A DNA stretch of 64,000 nt from Bosea sp. BIWAKO-01 (lineage in GTDB: Bacteria > Pseudomonadota > Alphaproteobacteria > Rhizobiales > Beijerinckiaceae), in contig NZ_BCQA01000001.1 in assembly GCF_001748145.1 (NCBI RefSeq), positions 2,630,501 to 2,694,500 of the forward strand, written 5' to 3'. Below, piece after piece: positions 1-10,521 of the stretch; position 1 is the first letter of the stretch, and every line of letters starts with the position of its first letter. The position numbers were made by a program, and so were the translations under genes. Below the pieces are notes generated by a model. That model made no database searches. It had not been told where the DNA came from and worked only from the letters and a program-made list of their open reading frames with translations.

Positions 1-449
1 CGCCTTAGCATGGCCTGGCGGCGCAGCGAGGCCGAACCGACGACCGCGCCCTGCGGCAGGTCCGCAACGCGGGAAATGCCACGTGCGATCAACGCATCGC
101 GCACATCCTCGCGGGGGAGATAGCCAGCGATGGTGAGGCCGTCGGGCAATTTGGTGGGAAGATCCTTGGCGGAGTGGACAGCGTAGTCGATCCGGCTCTC
201 GATCTGAGCCTGGTCGATCTCCTTGGTGAACAGACCCTTTCCGCCGGCCCCCGAGAGCGGGCGATCGCGAATGGAGTCCCCCGTCGTGACGATGATTTCG
301 AGCGGCAGTTCTTCCTGTGCCCAGCCGTGAGCCTCGGCGAGGCGGCGCGCGAACTCATTGGCCTGCGCCAAGGCCAGGGGGCTGCCGCGCGTGCCGATGA
401 CAAAGCGGCCGACCTGGCGCCCGCGAACCGAAGCTGGGATCTCGTTCAT
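1..449 (-). CDS. hemC: Hydroxymethylbilane synthase, N-terminal part (cut by window edge)
   Basis: Reading the minus strand from the ATG at 449 gives a frame open to the window edge (149 codons visible). It makes hydroxymethylbilane from four porphobilinogen molecules in tetrapyrrole (haem) synthesis, in the cytosol. Visible family motifs are [13 protein letters not shown] near the N terminus, [11 protein letters not shown], and VHSAKDLPT with the conserved Lys-Asp pair, then [11 protein letters not shown] just before the edge. The cofactor-binding Cys lies beyond the window. It is divergent from tsaD with 174 bases between the starts, an arrangement commonly seen in Rhizobiales. Confidence 0.95.
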   Translation of the reverse strand, partial: MNEIPASVRGRQVGRFVIGTRGSPLALAQANEFARRLAEAHGWAQEELPLEIIVTTGDSIRDRPLSGAGGKGLFTKEIDQAQIESRIDYAVHSAKDLPTKLPDGLTIAGYLPREDVRDALIARGISRVADLPQGAVVGSASLRRQAMLR

Positions 450-623
450 TCTGTTTGCGTCTTCCTGATGCCGGCCGCTGGCCGGCGAACTCCACGGCCT
501 CTTGGCCTTATGCTCCGTGGCGCACTATACGAGGGAATCCCCGGCGCGAAACCGTCGGAGCTTCGCCCGCCTCTCCTTGTGGCCTGTTCCGGCCGAAACC
601 TGTCCGAGATTTGTCGATCGATC

Positions 624-1667
624 ATGCGCGTTCTGGGGATAGAGACGACTTGTGACGAGACCGCGGCTGCAATCGTTGGCGTTGATCGCGCCGGCGAAGC
701 CAAAATCCTGTCCAACGAGATCCTGAGTCAGATCGCCGCACATGCGGCTTATGGTGGCGTGGTGCCGGAGATCGCGGCGCGTGCGCATGTCGAGGCCATC
801 GATCGAATCGTTGCTCGCGCCTTCGCGAATGCAGGACTCAAGCCCTCGGAGATCGACGCTGTCGCCGCTGCGGCCGGGCCGGGGCTGGTCGGCGGCGTCA
901 TGGTCGGGCTGACCACGGCAAAGGCGATCGCGCTGGTGACCGGCCGCCCCTTCATTGCGGTGAATCATCTCGAAGCGCATGCGCTGACGGCGCGGCTGAC
1001 CGACGACGTTGCCTTTCCCTATCTGCTGCTGCTGGTCTCGGGCGGCCATACGCAGCTCCTGGCGGTGCGCGGCGTCGGCGACTATCTGCGCCTCGGAGGC
1101 ACCATCGACGACGCTGTCGGCGAGGCTTTCGACAAGATCGCAAAGATGCTCGGCCTGGCCTATCCGGGCGGCCCCTCGGTCGAGCGGGAAGCCGAGAAGG
1201 GCGATCCCGAACGCTTCGAGTTTCCGCGGCCCATGGCCGGGCGCCCCAATCCCGATTTTTCGCTTTCCGGTCTCAAGACTGCGGTCAGGCTGGTGGCCGA
1301 ACGGATTGCGCCGCTTTCGGACCGCGATGTCGCCGATCTCTGCGCCTCCTTCCAGGCCGCAGTCGTCGACGTGCTGGTCGACCGCACGCGGGCTGGTCTG
1401 CGCGCTTGCCGCGGTGCCGGGATCATGCCCACGGCCTTGGTGGTCGCCGGTGGCGTTGCCGCCAACCAACCGATCCGGCGCGGACTGACCCGGTTTGCGA
1501 CCGAGGCCGGGCTGCCGATGGTCGCGCCACCGGTCGCGCTTTGCGGCGATAATGGCGCGATGATCGCATGGGCCGGGCTTGAGAGGCTGAGGCTCGGGCT
1601 GGTCGACGACATGAGCGCGGTTGCCCGGCCACGCTGGCCGCTGGACGAACTCAAGGCCAAAGCGTGA
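624..1667 (+). CDS. tsaD: tRNA N6-adenosine threonylcarbamoyltransferase TsaD
   Basis: TsaD transfers the threonylcarbamoyl group to A37 of ANN-decoding tRNAs, with TsaB/TsaE partners in the cytosol. The frame stays open far upstream, but the conserved N terminus [13 protein letters not shown] fixes the start at the ATG at 624, giving 347 residues, normal for the family. The metal-binding HLEAH motif is at residues 115-119, followed by LVSGGHTQL and the C-terminal VAGGVAANQ and [10 protein letters not shown]. It is divergent from hemC and followed closely by gpsA, a common alphaproteobacterial order. Confidence 0.96.
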   Translation: MRVLGIETTCDETAAAIVGVDRAGEAKILSNEILSQIAAHAAYGGVVPEIAARAHVEAIDRIVARAFANAGLKPSEIDAVAAAAGPGLVGGVMVGLTTAKAIALVTGRPFIAVNHLEAHALTARLTDDVAFPYLLLLVSGGHTQLLAVRGVGDYLRLGGTIDDAVGEAFDKIAKMLGLAYPGGPSVEREAEKGDPERFEFPRPMAGRPNPDFSLSGLKTAVRLVAERIAPLSDRDVADLCASFQAAVVDVLVDRTRAGLRACRGAGIMPTALVVAGGVAANQPIRRGLTRFATEAGLPMVAPPVALCGDNGAMIAWAGLERLRLGLVDDMSAVARPRWPLDELKAKA

Positions 1668-1693
1668 TCCGTGAGCGACGTGAGCGCGCTAAG

Positions 1694-2686
1694 ATGAGCA
1701 AGGCCTTCCAGACGATCGGAGTCGTTGGCGGCGGCTCCTTCGGTGCCGCACTGGCTCTGGCCGCGGCACGCGCCGGGCGAAACGTGCTGCTCTGGGCGCG
1801 CGATCCCGACGCGATCGCGGCCATGCGCGAACGCCGTGAGGTACCGCGCCTGCCCGGCGCGACACTGCCCGCCGCCGTATCGCCGGTTACCGACCTTGCC
1901 GCGCTTGCCGATGCACAGGCGCTGATCCTCGCTGTTCCGACCCAGGCGCTGCGACAGGTCTGCACCGCGCTCGCGCAGGCCTTGCCGGATGGCGTCCCGA
2001 CGATCTCGGCGGCCAAGGGCATCGAGCAGAAGAGCGGCTTGTTCACGACGCAAATCATCGCCGAGCTTTGGCCCGGTGCGGTGCCGGCTATCCTGTCCGG
2101 TCCGAGCTTCGCCGCCGATATCGCGCGCGGGTTGCCGACGGCGCTGACACTGGCAGCGCGCGAGGCCGATCTGGCGCAGGATCTGGCTGAGGCGCTGAGT
2201 TCCGCGTCCTTTCGCATCTATCACGGCGTCGACATCCGTGGCGTCGAGATCGGCGGAGCGGCGAAGAACGTCCTGGCTATCGCAGCGGGGATCACAATCG
2301 GGCTTGGCTATGGCGAGAGCGCCCGTGCCGCGCTGGTGGCGCGCGGCTTTGCCGAACTCAGGCGCTTCGGCGAGGCTTTTGGTGCGCAGCCGGAAACGTT
2401 GATGGGGCTTTCGGGACTGGGCGATGTCGTGCTCTCCTGCGCTTCGGCGCAGTCACGCAATTTCGCCTATGGGTTGGCGCTCGGCCAGGGCAAGACACCG
2501 GCCGAAGCCGCTGGAGGCAAACTGGCCGAGGGCGCCTTCACGACGTCGGTCCTGGCAGAGATGGCGCAGGCACGCGGCATCGAGACGCCCATCGCCGAGG
2601 CCGTTGCGGCCATTATCGCCGAACGCATCGGCGTCCGCGAAGCGGTCACGGGATTGCTGGCGCGACCGGTCCGGGCGGAGAACTGA
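1694..2686 (+). CDS. gpsA: Glycerol-3-phosphate dehydrogenase [NAD(P)+]
   Basis: This cytosolic enzyme reduces dihydroxyacetone phosphate to sn-glycerol 3-phosphate for phospholipid synthesis. The N-terminal Rossmann motif is GVVGGGSFGAALA, followed by SAAKGIE, the GPSFAADIARG block and GGAAKNVLAIAAG with the catalytic Lys. The length is 330 residues. I chose the ATG at 1694. An in-frame GTG at 1664 overlaps the tsaD stop and would add ten unconserved residues. It sits 26 bases after tsaD and is likely co-transcribed. Confidence 0.95.
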   Translation: MSKAFQTIGVVGGGSFGAALALAAARAGRNVLLWARDPDAIAAMRERREVPRLPGATLPAAVSPVTDLAALADAQALILAVPTQALRQVCTALAQALPDGVPTISAAKGIEQKSGLFTTQIIAELWPGAVPAILSGPSFAADIARGLPTALTLAAREADLAQDLAEALSSASFRIYHGVDIRGVEIGGAAKNVLAIAAGITIGLGYGESARAALVARGFAELRRFGEAFGAQPETLMGLSGLGDVVLSCASAQSRNFAYGLALGQGKTPAEAAGGKLAEGAFTTSVLAEMAQARGIETPIAEAVAAIIAERIGVREAVTGLLARPVRAEN

Positions 2687-2687
2687 G

Positions 2688-3230
2688 TTGGCCCGAAGGC
2701 CCCTGCGACGCGCGGTCATGCTGTTGAGCGCAGGTCTCGTGTTTGTCTTGGGGGTGGAGTTCCTGCAGGTCACCCGAACGGTTCCTGAGCTCGCGGCTCC
2801 CCATGAACAGGCAACCCGCGTCCTCATCGAGAAGGCTGCACGCCAGCTGACCTTGGAACGGGACGGTCGCGTGCTGGCACGCTATTCGGTGGCGCTGGGT
2901 TCGGATCCGGTCGGCGATAAGGCGAAAGAGGGCGACGGCCGGACCCCGGAGGGCGTCTACGACATCGATTTCAAGCACCCGCGCAGCCGCTATCACCTCG
3001 CGCTTCGCATCTCCTATCCTGATCGTCTGGATCGCGAGGACGCCAAGCGCGCTGGTGTCGCCCCCGGCGGCGACATCATGATCCACGGCATTCGCAACGG
3101 ACTTGGCTGGCTGGGCCGGCTGCACCTCAGCCGCGACTGGACGGATGGCTGCATTGCGGTCACCAATGCCGAGATTCGCGGGATCTGGGCGCGCGTTGCG
3201 CAAGGGACTCGGGTCGAGATCCGGCCGTAA
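2688..3230 (+). CDS. L,D-transpeptidase family protein (YkuD domain), membrane-anchored
   Basis: A short basic N terminus and one hydrophobic segment (about residues 9-27) lead into a periplasmic YkuD domain. Catalytic motifs are IMIHGIRN with His133 and the cysteine motif DGCIAV with Cys155. YkuD enzymes form or remodel 3-3 peptidoglycan cross-links or attach proteins to the wall. The start is TTG at 2688, supported by GGAG at 2677-2680 seven bases before it. The later ATG at 2718 would remove the positive residues before the membrane segment. It follows the gpsA stop by one base. A wall role is inferred from the family; the substrate is unknown. Confidence 0.85.
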   Translation: MARRPLRRAVMLLSAGLVFVLGVEFLQVTRTVPELAAPHEQATRVLIEKAARQLTLERDGRVLARYSVALGSDPVGDKAKEGDGRTPEGVYDIDFKHPRSRYHLALRISYPDRLDREDAKRAGVAPGGDIMIHGIRNGLGWLGRLHLSRDWTDGCIAVTNAEIRGIWARVAQGTRVEIRP

Positions 3231-3254
3231 CGCAGTGACGTGGCAGAGGCAGAA

Positions 3255-3584
3255 ATGGCAGGCGACTGGTCGGATCTGAGCAAGCGGGTGGCGCGCGGCG
3301 TCGCTGAAGTGAGGAAGACCACCGGCTCGGAGCTGGTTGCCGAGAGCATGCCGGTGGCGCTGGCCGGGCGTGTGCCCGCCGGACCAGTGATCCAGCATCG
3401 ACGGCGGCGCGGTGACGACACCCACCGCTTCGTGCTGATTCTGCCCTTCGGGGAAGGCGAGGTCAGGGTCGAACTCGGCCCGCAGGACTACGCTGCGCTG
3501 ACGCGCGAGATGGTGCGTTTCTGGAACGAACAGGGCGAGGCCGCGCTGCGTCCGCCTGCTCCGACGAAAGAGGATGACGTCTGA
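3255..3584 (+). CDS. Conserved small hypothetical protein
   Basis: A 109-residue protein without signal peptide or membrane segment; I do not recognise a named domain. It has a basic patch (IQHRRRRGDD), then a mixed alpha/beta stretch and an acidic tail. The ATG at 3255 is preceded by AGAGG at 3245-3249 with five bases of spacing, so I prefer it to the GTG at 3240. Its stop overlaps the ATG of the EVE-domain gene (TGATG), suggesting translational coupling. Confidence 0.7.
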   Translation: MAGDWSDLSKRVARGVAEVRKTTGSELVAESMPVALAGRVPAGPVIQHRRRRGDDTHRFVLILPFGEGEVRVELGPQDYAALTREMVRFWNEQGEAALRPPAPTKEDDV

Positions 3585-3991
3585 TGGCTCACTGGCTGGT
3601 CAAATCCGAACCATCCGTCTGGTCCTGGGACGACCAGGTCAAGGCGGGTGCCAAGGGCACGCATTGGGATGGCGTGAAGAATCATACGGCCAAGCTCAAT
3701 TTGATGGCGATGAAGCTGGGCGATCAGGTCTTCTTCTACCATTCGAACGAGGGGCTCGAGGTCGTCGGCATCGTCGAGGTCATCAAGGAGCATTATATCG
3801 CCAATCCGGGCGAGCCCTGGGTCTATGTCGACTTCAAGGCGGTGAAGCCGCTGCCGAAGCCTGTGACCCTTGCTCAGGTGAAGGCCACGCCGGAACTCGC
3901 CAAGATGGCGCTGGTCACGTCCTTCCGCCTGTCGGTGCAACCGGTGACCGATGATGAATGGGCACTGGTCTGCAAGATGGGCGGGCTCTGA
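3584..3991 (+). CDS. EVE domain-containing protein
   Basis: A 135-residue single-domain protein starting MAHWLVKSEPSVWSWDDQ, the hallmark N terminus of the EVE (thymocyte nuclear protein 1-like) family. Further family features are THWDGVKNH, GDQVFFYHSNEG and a C-terminal ALVCKMGG. EVE domains have a PUA-like fold and are thought to bind modified bases in nucleic acid; the bacterial single-domain role is not settled. Its start overlaps the stop of the preceding small gene by one base. Nothing nearby looks like a restriction or modification system. Confidence 0.9.
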   Translation: MAHWLVKSEPSVWSWDDQVKAGAKGTHWDGVKNHTAKLNLMAMKLGDQVFFYHSNEGLEVVGIVEVIKEHYIANPGEPWVYVDFKAVKPLPKPVTLAQVKATPELAKMALVTSFRLSVQPVTDDEWALVCKMGGL

Positions 3992-4020
3992 GCGCCTCTT
4001 GCGGTCGCGGGATTGATGCC

Positions 4021-4050
4021 ATAACTATACCGTCCAGACGGTATAGTTAT
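4021..4050. promoter_or_regulatory. 30-base palindrome, probable TetR autoregulatory operator
   Basis: Perfect inverted repeat with arms ATAACTATACCGTC (4021-4034) and GACGGTATAGTTAT (4037-4050) around a two-base CA centre. The right arm ends at the Shine-Dalgarno sequence GGAGG (4051-4055) of the TetR gene. It has no T tract, so a terminator is unlikely. TetR-family operators are typically palindromes of this size at the regulator's own promoter, so autorepression is the best reading. Confidence 0.8.
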
Positions 4051-4061
4051 GGAGGTTGGAT

Positions 4062-4589
4062 TTGCGTGGCAGCAAGAAGGCCGCATTGCTCGAGGCAGCG
4101 GGCGCGATCGTCGTCGGCGCGGGCATCGACGCCCTGACCTTCGACCGGCTCGCGACCGAAACCGGCGTGAGCAAGGGCGGTATCCTCTACCATTTCCCCG
4201 ACAAGGAGCGCCTTCTGATCGCTTTGGTCGAGGGCATCGTCAGCCTTGTCGATCTTGCGATCGCCGAAGCGCTCGAGAGCGCTGCCGAACCAGATGGACC
4301 GGGCCGCTGGCTGCGCGCCTATATCCGCATTGCCTTCACTGACGGTGGCGATGTCGACCGGCTGCTCGGGATCCTGCTGGCCGGATTGCCTCCGGAGTCG
4401 CCGGCGCTGGCGCCCCTGCTCAGCGCCGATCGTCGCTGGCTCGAAGCAGCCTGTTCGGATGGTCTGCCGCGCGGACTGGCGATCGCCATCCGCCTTGCCG
4501 TCGACGGCGCCTTCGTCACCAAGCTCGACCCCGCCGATGCGGCGGCTGCGCGCGCGGCGCTCCTGAAGCTGACCGAGGCCGCGCCATGA
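4062..4589 (+). CDS. TetR/AcrR family transcriptional regulator
   Basis: A 175-residue repressor. The N-terminal helix-turn-helix is visible as LTFDRLATETGVSKGGILYHFPDKERLL, and the C-terminal ligand domain is Ala/Leu rich. The start is TTG at 4062 because GGAGG (4051-4055) is six bases before it. The in-frame TTG at 4056 touches the GGAGG and could not use it. It overlaps the DUF418 gene by four bases (ATGA) and probably represses both genes through the palindrome at 4021-4050. The inducer is unknown. Confidence 0.9.
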   Translation: MRGSKKAALLEAAGAIVVGAGIDALTFDRLATETGVSKGGILYHFPDKERLLIALVEGIVSLVDLAIAEALESAAEPDGPGRWLRAYIRIAFTDGGDVDRLLGILLAGLPPESPALAPLLSADRRWLEAACSDGLPRGLAIAIRLAVDGAFVTKLDPADAAAARAALLKLTEAAP

Positions 4590-5749
4590 CGTCTGCGCCA
4601 GGCGCGGTGCCGGGGCGTGACCCGGCCATCGATGCGATCAGGGGCATCGCCCTGTTCGGCATCCTCGTCGTCAACCTGCCCTTCTTCGCCATGCCCTTCG
4701 GTTTCGGTGGCGATTGGTGGCGCACTGCCTTTCCCGGCGCCCTGGATCGGCTCGCAGTGTTCCTGATCCAGGCCCTGTTCGAGGCGAAGTTCGTTCTGAT
4801 CTTCTCGTTTCTGTTCGGCTACGGCGCGGCACGGCAGATCGCAACCAACGGCGAGGGGCGCTATCGGCGTCGCCTGCTCGCACTCGGCTTGCTCGGCATC
4901 GCCCATGGGCTGCTGCTCTTCGCAGGAGACATCCTGCTCGCCTACGCGCTTCTCGGAATGATCCTGCCGCTCGCGGCCCGCTGGTCGCTGCGGCGCCTGC
5001 TCAAGGCGGCTGCCCTGATGTGGCTGCTGGCGATCCTGACCCATGCCCTGCTTGCAATCATCGGCATCATCGAGCCCGGTCCGGCCACCGGTGCGGACGC
5101 AGCCGTCGTTGCGGTGCATCGATCCGGCGATTTCCTGGCGATCGCGCGCTATCGGCTGACCGAATGGGCGATCTTCTATGGGCTGGCGCCCTTGATCACC
5201 TTGCCGCATGTCGCAGGCATGTTCTTCCTCGGGATGGCCGCATTCCGCCATCTCGGCACCGCCTCGCTGAGCAGCCTCGCTACACCGGGCGCGGCGTTGG
5301 CGCGCTTTCTCTGGCTGCCCGCCCTCGTCGGCAATTTCGCCTACGCCGCGGTGGCGATGGCGCCTCCCGGCCCGTCGAAACCGGCCTTTGCCGCAGCCGA
5401 GCTCATCCTGCGCGGCGTCTTCCCGCCGCTGATGAGCCTCGTGATGATCGGCGCCGGCCTGAGCTTCTTCAACCGGCCGCTCGGCATGCGCATTGGCCGT
5501 ATCTTTCAGGCGGATGGCCGGCTGTCCCTTTCGCTCTACATGTCTGAGTCGATCGTCTGCGTGCTGATCTTTCTCGGCTACGGCCTTGGCCTTTACGGGC
5601 GCCTCGGGCCCGCGGCCTGCATGGCTGCGGCGGCCGTCATCTATGCGTCTCTGCTGGCGCTGGCGTCGCTATGGTCGCGGACATTCAGCAAGGGGCCGTT
5701 CGAGTGGTTCGTCGAGCGCATGGCAGGGCCGCGTCGCTTGCGGCAATGA
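4586..5749 (+). CDS. DUF418 domain-containing membrane protein (YeiB-like)
   Basis: A 387-residue polytopic inner-membrane protein with about ten hydrophobic segments. The N-terminal IDAIRGIALFGILVVN and FSFLFGYG motifs are typical of the DUF418/YeiB family, and the C-terminal DUF418 region includes GRLSLSLYMSES. The family is related to acyltransferase-type membrane proteins and has no proven substrate. The four-base overlap with the upstream TetR gene suggests one operon in which the regulator controls this exporter- or modifier-like protein. Confidence 0.88.
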   Translation: MTSAPGAVPGRDPAIDAIRGIALFGILVVNLPFFAMPFGFGGDWWRTAFPGALDRLAVFLIQALFEAKFVLIFSFLFGYGAARQIATNGEGRYRRRLLALGLLGIAHGLLLFAGDILLAYALLGMILPLAARWSLRRLLKAAALMWLLAILTHALLAIIGIIEPGPATGADAAVVAVHRSGDFLAIARYRLTEWAIFYGLAPLITLPHVAGMFFLGMAAFRHLGTASLSSLATPGAALARFLWLPALVGNFAYAAVAMAPPGPSKPAFAAAELILRGVFPPLMSLVMIGAGLSFFNRPLGMRIGRIFQADGRLSLSLYMSESIVCVLIFLGYGLGLYGRLGPAACMAAAAVIYASLLALASLWSRTFSKGPFEWFVERMAGPRRLRQ

Positions 5750-5801
5750 CGGCCAATATCGCCCGATAACCGGCAATCCCGCGCATCGCGGACCTATACG
5801 A

Positions 5802-5837
5802 CCCTCGCCAAAAGTCTTTGAAACCAAAGTGCGAGGG
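5802..5837 (+). other. Hairpin-forming segment between DUF418 gene and acs
   Basis: The 234-base gap holds a nested inverted repeat: CCCTCGC (5802-5808) with GCGAGGG (5831-5837), and inside it CTTTG (5816-5820) with CAAAG (5825-5829) around an AAAC loop. No T run follows, so it is not a standard intrinsic terminator. It could be a Rho-associated 3' end or part of the acs leader. I see no other convincing signal in this gap. Confidence 0.4.
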
Positions 5838-5983
5838 CGCGTGGCTTGCCGCGGCTCTTTCGCGCTTTATGATGCGCGCAATTCGAAAGAAGCGGTCGTT
5901 ATTTGCCGACGAATCCGGCACTCATGCCAGGAGCCGCGACGAAGATGGGCTGATTGCGGTCCAAGTCCGGGGAGAAGTCTTCT

Positions 5984-7930
<1,947 letters not shown>

Positions 7931-7941
7931 GGCCGGCCAAA

Positions 7942-8005
7942 GCATCGGTGCGAAATGCGGATAGCGGTTTTCGCACCGATGCAAACACAAGGTCAGATGA
8001 TCTGA
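7942..8005. repeat. Dispersed two-hairpin intergenic repeat, copy 1
   Basis: Hairpin one is a 14-base perfect stem, GCATCGGTGCGAAA (7942-7955) with its complement at 7969-7982, around a 13-base loop. After a short ACACAAGG linker comes a second dyad, TCAGAT-G-ATCTGA (7993-8005). The same arrangement, inverted and diverged, occurs at 32107-32206. The copy lies between convergent acs and the Fur-family gene, where it may also help end transcription, though no T tract follows. Confidence 0.6.
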
Positions 8006-8104
8006 TCGCTCCGACATCGTGCCCGGCCTTGTGGCGCGCATGATGTCTGAGGATGCCTTTGCGGGGAGACGGTGATGGTCGGGATTCTGTCCGACCATGG
8101 CGGC

Positions 8105-8566
8105 TCAGTCAGTCTTCCCTGCACTCTTGCGCTTGCTGGTGCCCGGCATCTTCCGTCCGTACAATTCGAGCCTGTGGCGGACGATCTCATAGCCGAGTTC
8201 GGCAGCGATCTTGGCCTGTAGTGCCTCGATCTCGGGCGACGAGAACTCGACGACCTGACCGGTCTCGACATCGATCAGATGATCATGGTGATGCTGGTCT
8301 GCGTGCTCGTAACGCGAGACGCCGTCCTCGAACGCGTGACGTTCGATCGCGCCTTGAGTCTCGAGCAGCTTCATCGTCCGATAGACCGTCGACAGCGACA
8401 GCGTCGGGTCGTGCGCGAAGGCGCGCGTGAAGATGCCCTTGGCGTCGGGATGGTCGTCGGCCTCGGCCAGCACGCGCAGAATCAGCCGGCGCTGCTGCGT
8501 CATCCGCAGCCCTGCCCGCCTGAGCTCCTCCTCGAAGAGGGCTACCCGTTTGTCGATTCCCTTCAT
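8105..8566 (-). CDS. Fur-family metalloregulator, Mur-like
   Basis: A 153-residue Fur-family repressor with the winged-helix pattern [13 protein letters not shown] and [14 protein letters not shown], then the metal-binding stretch [12 protein letters not shown]. It contains no cysteine at all, so the structural CxxC zinc site of Zur and many Fur proteins is absent. That fits the alphaproteobacterial Mur/Fur branch responding to manganese or iron. It is divergent from a sitABCD-type operon with a Fur-like palindrome between them. Mur rather than Fur or Zur is an inference from context. Confidence 0.88.
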   Translation of the reverse strand: MKGIDKRVALFEEELRRAGLRMTQQRRLILRVLAEADDHPDAKGIFTRAFAHDPTLSLSTVYRTMKLLETQGAIERHAFEDGVSRYEHADQHHHDHLIDVETGQVVEFSSPEIEALQAKIAAELGYEIVRHRLELYGRKMPGTSKRKSAGKTD

Positions 8567-8635
8567 GCCATCGGGATAGCATGTTGAGACGCATTCGCAA
8601 AAATCGAGGCTTATCGCAAATCGTTCGCAATTGCG

Positions 8636-8664
8636 TTGACAGATGCAAGTGATTTGCATTAGCG
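8636..8664 (+). promoter_or_regulatory. Probable sitA promoter with Fur/Mur-type operator in its spacer
   Basis: TTGACA at 8636-8641 is followed after 17 bases by TTAGCG (8659-8664), a weak -10 candidate. The spacer is almost entirely the palindrome ATGCAA-GTGAT-TTGCAT (8643-8659). A second palindrome, CGCAATTGCG (8626-8635), lies just upstream towards the divergent regulator gene. A metal-loaded repressor bound here would block RNA polymerase at sitA. Confidence 0.6.
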
Positions 8665-8695
8665 TAAATGGATCGAGCCTGTAGCAGGAGAGATC

Positions 8696-9616
8696 ATGCC
8701 TTCGCGTCGACGCTTCACGATTCTGGCCGCCGCCATCGCCTTCGCGGCCGGTTTTGCAGCAACGAGCCAGGTGGTGCTGGCTCAAGGTGGGCAGGCCAAG
8801 CCGCTGCGCGTCGTCACGACCTTCACGGTGATCCAGGACATCGCGCAGAACGTCGCTGGCACTGCAGCGATCGTGGAATCGATCACCAAGCCCGGCGCCG
8901 AGATCCATGACTACCAGCCGACGCCGCTCGACGTGGTGAAGGCGCAATCGGCCGATCTCGTGCTCTGGAACGGCTTGAATCTCGAGCGCTGGTTCGAGCG
9001 CTTCTTCGAGAACGTCAAGGACGTGAAGAGCGCGGTCGTGACCGAAGGCATCGTGCCGATGGGCATCAAGGAGGGGCCCTATGAGGGCAAGCCAAACCCG
9101 CATGCCTGGATGTCGACGGCGAGCGCGCTGATCTATGTCGAGAACATTCGAAAGGCGCTGGCGGCCGCCGACCCTGCGAATGCCGAGACCTATTCCAGGA
9201 ACGCGAAATCCTATTCCGAGCAGATCAAGGCGATCGACGCGCCGTTGCGAGCCCGGCTCGACAAGGTGCCGGAAGGCCGCCGCTGGCTCGTTTCCAGCGA
9301 AGGCGCCTTCAGCTATCTCACGCGCGATTTCGGCTGGCGGGAGGCCTATCTCTGGCCGATCAATGCCGATGAACAGGGCACACCGCAGCAGGTGCGGCGC
9401 CTGATCGATCTCGTGCGCAAGAACAAGATTCCCGCTGTCTTCAGCGAGAGCACGATTTCCGACAAGGCTGCCAGACAGGTCGCCCGCGAAACCGGAGCGG
9501 CCTATGGCGGCGTCCTCTATGTCGACTCGCTTTCTGCCGAGAACGGGCCGGTACCGACCTATCTGAAGCTGCTGGAAGTCACCGTCGACACGATCGCGAA
9601 GGGGTTCGGGCAGTGA
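8696..9616 (+). CDS. sitA: Manganese/iron ABC transporter, periplasmic metal-binding protein
   Basis: A 306-residue cluster A-I (ZnuA/SitA) solute-binding protein with an N-terminal signal peptide (about residues 1-29, ending VVLAQ). The four expected metal ligands are visible in [11 protein letters not shown] (His), NPHAWMS (His), SSEGAFSYL (Glu) and YVDSLS (Asp). There is no His-rich loop, which favours Mn/Fe over Zn. The ribosome site AGGAGAG (8686-8692) supports the ATG at 8696. It is the first gene of a four-gene overlapping operon. Confidence 0.92.
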   Translation: MPSRRRFTILAAAIAFAAGFAATSQVVLAQGGQAKPLRVVTTFTVIQDIAQNVAGTAAIVESITKPGAEIHDYQPTPLDVVKAQSADLVLWNGLNLERWFERFFENVKDVKSAVVTEGIVPMGIKEGPYEGKPNPHAWMSTASALIYVENIRKALAAADPANAETYSRNAKSYSEQIKAIDAPLRARLDKVPEGRRWLVSSEGAFSYLTRDFGWREAYLWPINADEQGTPQQVRRLIDLVRKNKIPAVFSESTISDKAARQVARETGAAYGGVLYVDSLSAENGPVPTYLKLLEVTVDTIAKGFGQ

Positions 9617-10521
9617 ACATTCATGTGACTGGCCGACCGGGCGCGCTCGCTCTGGCACCCTCGATCACGGTCGAGGGTGTGACGGTGCGCTACAGCAATG
9701 GCGTGACAGCGGTGAACGATGCCTCCTTTGCCCTCGGCGCGGGAACGATCTGCGCGCTGGTCGGCATCAATGGCTCGGGCAAGTCGACCCTGTTCAAGAC
9801 GCTCATGGGTTTTCTTAAGCCGGCTCAGGGGCGCGTCGCGATCGCGGGACTGGAGGTGCGGCAGGCGCTGAAGCGCGGGCTCGTCGCCTATGTGCCGCAG
9901 TCCGAGGAGGTCGACTGGAGCTTTCCGGTTCTCGTCGACGATGTCGTGATGATGGGACGCTACGGCCATATGGGCCTGATGCGCATGGCCCGACGCGCCG
10001 ACAAGGAGGCGGTCGAGGAGGCGCTCGCGCGCGTCAATATGCTGGATTTCCGACGCCGCCAGATCGGCGAGCTCAGCGGTGGCCAGCGCAAGCGCGTCTT
10101 TCTCGCGCGGGCGTTGGCGCAGGGCGGGCAGGTCATCCTGCTCGACGAGCCTTTCACCGGTGTCGACGTCAAGAGCGAGGATGCGATCGTCGGTCTGATG
10201 CGGGAATTGCGCTCCGAAGGCCGGCTGATGCTGGTTTCGACCCATAATCTCGGATCAATCCCGGACTTCTGCGACCAGGTCGTGATCTTCAACAAGACCG
10301 TGCTGGCGGCCGGCCCGACCGCGTCCACCTTCACGGAGGCCAATCTGCAACGGGCCTTCGGCGGCGTGCTCCGGCATTTCCGGCTAGGGGGCGCGCAACT
10401 CCACGACGATGCCGACGAGCGGCGCGTCACCGTCCTGACCGACGACGAACGCCCGCTCGTGCTCTATGGCGAGCGCGATCACGAGGTGGTTATCGACGCC
10501 AGCAGGGATGTGGTCCGGTGA
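9613..10521 (+). CDS. sitB: Manganese/iron ABC transporter, ATP-binding protein
   Basis: The cytoplasmic ATPase of the SitABCD importer, 302 residues. It has Walker [10 protein letters not shown], the signature [15 protein letters not shown], Walker B VILLDEP and the switch His in STHN. About 50 residues after the ATPase core are less conserved. The GTG start at 9613 overlaps the sitA stop by four bases (GTGA), so translation is probably coupled. Confidence 0.93.
   Translation: MNIHVTGRPGALALAPSITVEGVTVRYSNGVTAVNDASFALGAGTICALVGINGSGKSTLFKTLMGFLKPAQGRVAIAGLEVRQALKRGLVAYVPQSEEVDWSFPVLVDDVVMMGRYGHMGLMRMARRADKEAVEEALARVNMLDFRRRQIGELSGGQRKRVFLARALAQGGQVILLDEPFTGVDVKSEDAIVGLMRELRSEGRLMLVSTHNLGSIPDFCDQVVIFNKTVLAAGPTASTFTEANLQRAFGGVLRHFRLGGAQLHDDADERRVTVLTDDERPLVLYGERDHEVVIDASRDVVR

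Noticed and set aside
3584..4062. EVE protein plus palindrome as a defence system
   Set aside because: No nuclease or methylase lies beside the EVE gene, and the palindrome is better explained as the operator of the TetR gene.
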